This document shows positions 41,953 to 46,570 of a DNA stretch of 46,570 bases, in pieces; the stretch's first letter is position 1, and every line of letters begins with the position of its first letter. The stretch lies in assembly GCA_036675565.1 (NCBI GenBank), contig JAKFER010000151.1, positions 1 through 46,570 on the forward strand, read 5' to 3'. The position numbers and the translations under genes are program-made. The notes below the pieces were generated by a model. It was not told the origin of the DNA. It did no database searches and saw nothing but the letters and a program-made list of their open reading frames with translations. This DNA is from JACCYQ01 sp036675565 (GTDB lineage: Bacteria > Bacteroidota > Bacteroidia > Chitinophagales > Chitinophagaceae).

Positions 41953-42528
41953 ATGAGCAAGATTAAAAACAGTAAAAAAGAATTGACTTCTTCCCAACGT
42001 GAACAACTACTTAAAACTTTGAAAACCCGTTTTGAAAAAAACATGCATCGGCACAAAGGAATTGAGTGGTCCAAAGTTCAGGCACGCCTGGAAGCACATA
42101 CTGAAAAATTGTGGTCGCTCAATGAAATGGAAAATACCGGAGGTGAACCGGATGTTGCGGGTTATGATAACAAAACAGGCGAATTTGTTTTCTTTGATTG
42201 TTCTGCTGAAAGTCCTAAAGACCGCAGAAGTGTTTGTTACGATCGTGAAGGGCTGGAATCAAGAAAAGAGCATAGACCAGCAAACAATGCAGTTGATATG
42301 GCTGCAGCCATAGGCATAGAACTATTAACGGAAGAACAATACCGGGAATTACAGAAGCTGGGAACATTCGATATCAAAACATCAAGCTGGGTAAAAACAC
42401 CACCTGGCATCAGGGATCTTGGGGGTGCCTTATTTTGTGATCGCCGCTACGATCATGTTTTTACGTATCACAATGGTGCACAATCTTATTATGCTGCCAG
42501 GGCATTTCGTGGATCATTGAAGGTCTGA
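41953..42528 (+). CDS. DUF4256-family protein
   Basis: 191 residues. DUF4256 hallmarks: LKTRFEKNMHRHKGIEWSKV, TGGEPDVAGYDNKTGEFVFF, DCSAESPKDRRSVCYDREGL, and LGGALFCDRRYDHVFTYHNG near the end. Function unknown; frequently adjacent to DUF1801-like and other small accessory genes. Confidence 0.93.
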   Translation: MSKIKNSKKELTSSQREQLLKTLKTRFEKNMHRHKGIEWSKVQARLEAHTEKLWSLNEMENTGGEPDVAGYDNKTGEFVFFDCSAESPKDRRSVCYDREGLESRKEHRPANNAVDMAAAIGIELLTEEQYRELQKLGTFDIKTSSWVKTPPGIRDLGGALFCDRRYDHVFTYHNGAQSYYAARAFRGSLKV

Positions 42529-42733
42529 AATTTATTTTCAGAACTTAAAAGATATTGAGTGATCGACAAATAAAATCCTGTTGCTCCCCCTGACAGAAAA
42601 AAACGCTGAACCCTAACCTGCTCACAATCATTTTCGGTAGATTTTTTTGTATTTTACAATCACTAAATATTTTGGTAAGGGCTTTCATTCTAAGCATATT
42701 TTTTATCATTGTCATATTCTAAAAAAGATCAGG

Positions 42734-43201
42734 ATGAATAACGAATTAAAAATGTATGCAGCCCAATTAACTGAAAACTTCAGTGGAGAGCCTTGGTTTG
42801 GCAGAAACATCCAGGTCATACTGGGAGAAATAAATGAAGAGATTGCCAGTCAAAAACCCAGCGGCCAGCACAGCATCCTTGAATTATTGTATCACATGAT
42901 CAACTGGCGGTTGTTCGCCATAAACCGGTTGGAAAAATCTTCTTCAACAGTTAAATCTTTCGAAGAAAATGACTGGCAGGTATTGGATCATAATGATAAA
43001 AGCCTTTGGCAAAAAGGCATTGAACAACTCAATATGACCCAGCATAAATTAGTGTATTTGCTGAAGTCAATGAATGATGAAGAATTGCAAAACCCGGTTC
43101 ATGAAAGAGATTATGAAAACAGGACGTTGATCAATGGAATTATTCAACACGATATTTATCACTTAGGTCAAATAGCCTACATCAAGAAAATGCTGTCCTG
43201 A
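42734..43201 (+). CDS. DinB-family metal-dependent protein
   Basis: 155 residues of the DinB/YfiT four-helix-bundle fold. The three metal-binding histidines are visible: His in LLYHMINWR and two in IIQHDIYHLGQIAYIKK. Such proteins include thiol transferases and other detoxification enzymes; the substrate is unknown. ATG 42734 (after ATCAGG) is chosen; an in-frame ATG at 42647 would add 29 residues that do not match the family. Confidence 0.9.
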   Translation: MNNELKMYAAQLTENFSGEPWFGRNIQVILGEINEEIASQKPSGQHSILELLYHMINWRLFAINRLEKSSSTVKSFEENDWQVLDHNDKSLWQKGIEQLNMTQHKLVYLLKSMNDEELQNPVHERDYENRTLINGIIQHDIYHLGQIAYIKKMLS

Positions 43202-43259
43202 AAAATCAATCCCAATAACTTTTCCCTGCCCTTAGCTTTTAAAAAGTTCGTTCCTAATT

Positions 43260-45353
43260 ATGCAACCGGCAGGCGCATCCATATTGAAAAAAGCACCTTT
43301 TATCAGGCTATTATTGCCTTTGATAGCAGGGATCATTTTGCAATGGCGGTTGCAGTTGCCCGTTATATGGTCAACTGTTTTACTTATTATCGCCGGCATT
43401 TTTACAATTGCCTTGTTTGCCCTTCCGCTTTTTAAAAAATTTCAATTAGGTTGGCTAACAGGTTTTACTGTTTCTATTTCATTTGCCGCTTTAGGTTCCT
43501 TACTGGCATGGATGCAGGATATCCGCAATCATCAAAACTGGTTAGGCAATTATTATCAGCCGGCACAGGCTCTGATAGTCACCTTACAGGAAGATCCGAT
43601 CCAGAAAAAGAAATCATATAAAGCTCTTGCATCAGCAAAGTGGTTACATGATGATGGCTCAATAAAAAAAGTAAAAGGTGACCTGATCATTTATTTTCAG
43701 AAAGATTCCGTCATAACAAATTTTAAGTATGGACAACAACTGGTTTTTCAAAAAGAATTGCAAAGCATTCAAAACGCCGGTAACCCAGGAGGTTTTGATT
43801 ATAAACGTTTTTGTCTTTTCCAGGACATTACCCACCAGGTTTACCTGAAATCAAATGAATTCATATTGCTTCCCGGCAAGGATGCAAACTGGTTTAAACA
43901 ATTTTTAATCGATACCCGCCATCTTGTAATCAGTATACTTCGCAGAAATATTGTTGGCGAGAAAGAAACCGGCCTGGCCGAAGCTTTGTTGATTGGTTAC
44001 AAAGATGACCTGGATAAAAATCTTGTTCAGGCTTATACACGAACAGGTGTTGTGCATGTTATTGCCATTTCAGGTTTGCATTTAGGAATGATCTATTTAA
44101 TTCTCGTCAGTTTATTAAAACCTTTAAAAAGAAACCCCAAAACCAAATGGGTGGCCCCAGTTATCATTGTGTTATTCTTATGGCTATTCACTCTGCTGGC
44201 GGGTGCGCAACCTTCCGTACTTCGGTCTGCATTAATGTTTACCTGCATCGTGTTGGGTGAAAATTTTTCACGCAAAACTTCCATTTATAATACCCTATCG
44301 CTTTCTGCATTTATTTTATTATGCATCAACCCATATTATTTATGGGATGTTGGATTTCAACTTTCTTATGCTGCTGTTTTAAGTATAGTCATTTTCATGC
44401 AACCCATTTACAAATCGATCTATATTAAAAATAAACTGCTGGATAATTTCTGGAAGCTGAACGCGGTAACCATATCAGCACAAATACTAACCATCCCTGT
44501 CAGTGTTTATCATTTTCACCAGTTCCCAAACCTTTTCCTTTTATCTAATTTTATAACGGTTCCATTATCGGGTCTTATACTTTATGGCGAAATACTGCTC
44601 TGCGCTGTTTCATTTATCCCAATGGTGGCAAAAGGAATTGGATTCATACTCACAGCTCTCATAAAATTCATGAATGGATATGTTGAGAGAATAGATGCAA
44701 TACCATTTTCATTATGGGATGGTTTACAAATATCTCTGGCGCAATCTGGGTTGATGATAATTATTATCGCAGGCTTTTCTTATTGGCTGTTTCAAAAAAG
44801 TAAATCAGCCTTTGGCTTGGGCGTTATCAGCTTGCTTGTGTTTTTTATCTTGCATGGCATTTCTTATTATGAAGCTAAAAAACAGGAAAAACTAATTGTT
44901 TATAATGTGCCGGGTCTCCCTGCAATCGATTTTATTAAAGGACAGAACGCTTTTTTTACCGGTGATGAAGCAATATTAAAAGACGAATTCATTCTAAATT
45001 TTCATCTTAAACCATCACGAATTTATCACCGGGTCAATCATGCTGATTATGATATTTCCAGGCAACAAACAGCAAGGTTCTTTGAATATGGATCCAGGAA
45101 AATTGTAATGATTCAATCTTCCATTAAAAATATTGATACAACCATTAAAGTGCCTGTTGATCTGATGATCATTTCTGGCAAATCATTTTTGGATGTCCCT
45201 AGTTTATTAAAAGCATTCAATGTAAAACAAATGGTCATGGATGGTTCTGTACCGGCATATTCCATTAATCGTTGGAAACCCTTCCTGGATCAGCACCAGG
45301 TTCCTTATCACCATGTTGTTGAAAAAGGAGCTTTTGTATTCAACCCGAATTAA
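43260..45353 (+). CDS. comEC: ComEC/Rec2-family DNA-uptake channel protein
   Basis: 697 residues. An N-terminal OB-like/DUF4131 part (about 90-200, with GNPGGFDYKRFCLFQDITHQ) is followed by the competence membrane domain with the signature VVHVIAISGLHLGMIYLILV and GAQPSVLRSALMFTCIVLGE. The C-terminal ~170 residues lie where other ComEC proteins carry a metallo-beta-lactamase domain, but no HxHxDH motif is visible (the segment begins LIVYNVPGLPAIDFIKGQN). The protein should transport single-stranded DNA across the inner membrane. It overlaps the promoter of purH at its 3' end. Confidence 0.92.
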   Translation: MQPAGASILKKAPFIRLLLPLIAGIILQWRLQLPVIWSTVLLIIAGIFTIALFALPLFKKFQLGWLTGFTVSISFAALGSLLAWMQDIRNHQNWLGNYYQPAQALIVTLQEDPIQKKKSYKALASAKWLHDDGSIKKVKGDLIIYFQKDSVITNFKYGQQLVFQKELQSIQNAGNPGGFDYKRFCLFQDITHQVYLKSNEFILLPGKDANWFKQFLIDTRHLVISILRRNIVGEKETGLAEALLIGYKDDLDKNLVQAYTRTGVVHVIAISGLHLGMIYLILVSLLKPLKRNPKTKWVAPVIIVLFLWLFTLLAGAQPSVLRSALMFTCIVLGENFSRKTSIYNTLSLSAFILLCINPYYLWDVGFQLSYAAVLSIVIFMQPIYKSIYIKNKLLDNFWKLNAVTISAQILTIPVSVYHFHQFPNLFLLSNFITVPLSGLILYGEILLCAVSFIPMVAKGIGFILTALIKFMNGYVERIDAIPFSLWDGLQISLAQSGLMIIIIAGFSYWLFQKSKSAFGLGVISLLVFFILHGISYYEAKKQEKLIVYNVPGLPAIDFIKGQNAFFTGDEAILKDEFILNFHLKPSRIYHRVNHADYDISRQQTARFFEYGSRKIVMIQSSIKNIDTTIKVPVDLMIISGKSFLDVPSLLKAFNVKQMVMDGSVPAYSINRWKPFLDQHQVPYHHVVEKGAFVFNPN

Positions 45354-45363
45354 TTTACTTTTG
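45333..45363 (+). promoter_or_regulatory. Promoter of purH
   Basis: TTTG at 45333-45336, a 19-base spacer and TACTTTTG at 45356-45363 fit the Bacteroidota consensus TTTG-N19-TAnnTTTG exactly. The -33 element lies inside the last codons of comEC. The leader to the ATG at 45420 would be about 50 bases. Confidence 0.65.
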
Positions 45364-45373
45364 CGCCTTCCCG

Positions 45374-45398
45374 GCCGGTTCACCCGGCAAACCTTGCC
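45374..45398 (+). promoter_or_regulatory. Two mutually exclusive hairpins in the purH leader
   Basis: GCCGG (45374-45378) can pair with CCGGC (45384-45388). GGCAA (45386-45390) can pair with TTGCC (45394-45398). The two stems share 45386-45388, so only one can form at a time, as in an attenuator-like switch. The region is GC-rich against an AT-rich background. No known purine riboswitch is recognised. Confidence 0.35.
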
Positions 45399-45419
45399 TG
45401 CCTTTTAATCAAATCAAAG

Positions 45420-46570
45420 ATGACAAAAAAAATAAAATCTGCACTGATTTCCGTTTTCTATAAAGACGGATTAGAAGCCATTGTAAAACAATTAGCGGCC
45501 CTGGATATAACTATTTACAGTACTGGAGGCACGCAACAGTTTATTGAGAAATTAGGTATCGCAGTTGTGCCGGTTGAAGAATTAACCGGTTATCCTTCCA
45601 TTCTTGGTGGCCGGGTAAAAACTTTGCACCCAGGAGTTTTTGGTGGGATATTAGGACGTAGGGATAACGAAACAGATATTAAGGAAATGATCCAGTTCAA
45701 CATCCCGGAAATTGACCTGGTGATCGTTGACCTGTATCCATTTGAAGAAACGCTTGCCAATACTAATGATGAAAAACTGATCATTGAAAAAATTGATATT
45801 GGCGGACCATCTATGATCCGCGGCGCTGCTAAAAATTATAAAGATGTTTTGGTTGTAGCGGCAAAAAAAGATTATGCAGCCCTTGAAAATTTATTGGTGG
45901 AATCAGGCGGTAATGTTACCATTGAGCAGCGGAGATCTTTTGCGGCCAAAGCTTTTGAAATAGTTGCACATTATGATGTAGCTATCTCAAAATATTTTGC
46001 ATCCACTGAATCATTAAATTTTATTGAGTCGGTTCCAGGGCCTAAAGCCATGCGTTACGGTGAAAATCCCCACCAGTCAGGTATTTTTTATGGACAGATC
46101 AATGAACTTTTTGATCAGCTGAATGGCAAAGAATTATCTTATAATAATTTGGTAGATGTAGATGCTGCGATGCAACTGATCAGGGAATTTAACCAGGCAG
46201 AAACAAAAACAGGAGTTGTTTTTGCCATCATCAAACATACCAATGTATGCGGCATTGCTGCACGGGATACTGTTTCTGAAAGTTGGAAAGCGGCACTGGC
46301 AGGCGATCCGGAAAGTGCATTTGGCGGCGTATTGGTTTGCAATCAAACGATCGATAAAACAACCGCCGGTCTTATCAACGAGATTTTCTTTGAGGTTTTA
46401 ATTGCTCCCGCATTTGATGAAGATGCCTTGGAAGTATTACGTTCAAAGAAAAACAGGATATTACTGCAATCAAAACAGGATTTACAATCAACCAAACAAT
46501 ACCGTTCCCTTTTAAATGGTGTGCTGGTACAGGGTATGGATGAAGGAAATTTTTCAACCTGGAATGAAAC
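45420..46570 (+). CDS. purH: Bifunctional AICAR formyltransferase/IMP cyclohydrolase, N-terminal part (runs off the window)
   Basis: 383 residues are visible. The N-terminal MGS-like IMP cyclohydrolase domain (IKSALISVFYKDGLEAIVKQ, STGGTQQFIEKLG, GGRVKTLHPGVFGGIL, IDIGGPSMIRGAAKNYKDV) is followed by the start of the AICAR formyltransferase domain (MRYGENPHQSGIFYG, IIKHTNVCGIAARD with the catalytic KH pair, DPESAFGGVLVCN). It carries out the last two steps of IMP synthesis. The ATG at 45420 is the only sensible start; the 3' end lies beyond the window. Confidence 0.97.
   Translation, partial: MTKKIKSALISVFYKDGLEAIVKQLAALDITIYSTGGTQQFIEKLGIAVVPVEELTGYPSILGGRVKTLHPGVFGGILGRRDNETDIKEMIQFNIPEIDLVIVDLYPFEETLANTNDEKLIIEKIDIGGPSMIRGAAKNYKDVLVVAAKKDYAALENLLVESGGNVTIEQRRSFAAKAFEIVAHYDVAISKYFASTESLNFIESVPGPKAMRYGENPHQSGIFYGQINELFDQLNGKELSYNNLVDVDAAMQLIREFNQAETKTGVVFAIIKHTNVCGIAARDTVSESWKAALAGDPESAFGGVLVCNQTIDKTTAGLINEIFFEVLIAPAFDEDALEVLRSKKNRILLQSKQDLQSTKQYRSLLNGVLVQGMDEGNFSTWNE

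Noticed and set aside
1..46570. tRNA or rRNA genes and insertion sequences
   Set aside because: No T-loop/anticodon pattern, rRNA-like stretch or transposase-like protein was found on either strand.

Overview
The window is a 46.6 kb stretch of chromosome from a Bacteroidota bacterium, most likely a member of the family Chitinophagaceae. The evidence is a SusC/SusD outer-membrane pair, a PorZ-like type IX secretion propeller, SprB repeats, DUF5777, DUF4256 and PorT-like barrel proteins, a CarB without the MGS domain, Bacteroidota-style -7 boxes (TAnnTTTG) in place of Shine-Dalgarno-led promoters, and low-GC coding sequence. No rRNA, tRNA, insertion sequence, phage or CRISPR array was seen.

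Layout. 1-473 (minus) is the start of a PorZ-like gene, diverging from an RND/MMPL exporter (604-2970). 3346-7759 is an isolated SusC/SusD pair closed by a strong terminator, followed by a secreted unknown (7900-8568). 8625-15331 is a minus-strand housekeeping block: TlpA-like lipoprotein, gatB, a double-PDZ periplasmic protein and alaS. Overlapping divergent promoters separate alaS from a LytM/M23 endopeptidase, a MerR regulator and a thioredoxin-like protein with a CxxS motif (15471-17662). 17867-23150 (minus) is a tightly packed apparent operon: rsfS, ftsH, a LUD protein, a gamma-glutamylcyclotransferase-like protein, lpxH and a secreted propeller.

birA (23361-24140) is followed by an ECF sigma factor that overlaps a membrane protein resembling an anti-sigma head joined to an outer-membrane barrel (24229-26092). 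Next come a SprB-repeat lipoprotein with a c-type heme motif (26366-27208) and, convergent to it, a DUF5777 barrel (27275-28207). bcp and a large M23 peptidase (28277-30481), a small membrane protein and carB follow.

33931-35330 is a repeat-rich zone around a gene interrupted by one in-frame stop. After it come a lipoprotein, a small conserved protein, a TPR-adenylate cyclase and an accessory string of small single genes: arr (rifampin ADP-ribosyltransferase), a GNAT enzyme, DUF4386, DUF1801, DUF4256 and DinB. The window ends with comEC and the 5' part of purH.

The most interesting points are: the sigma factor paired with a protein that seems able to touch both membranes, beside a heme/SprB lipoprotein and a DUF5777 barrel; AT-rich repeats that sit at gene 3' ends in the same polarity as the gene and in some cases supply the stop codon; the in-frame-stop gene between two similar repeat modules; and several promoter architectures (a box inside an inverted repeat, overlapping divergent promoters, near-leaderless starts, and two mutually exclusive hairpins in the purH leader).
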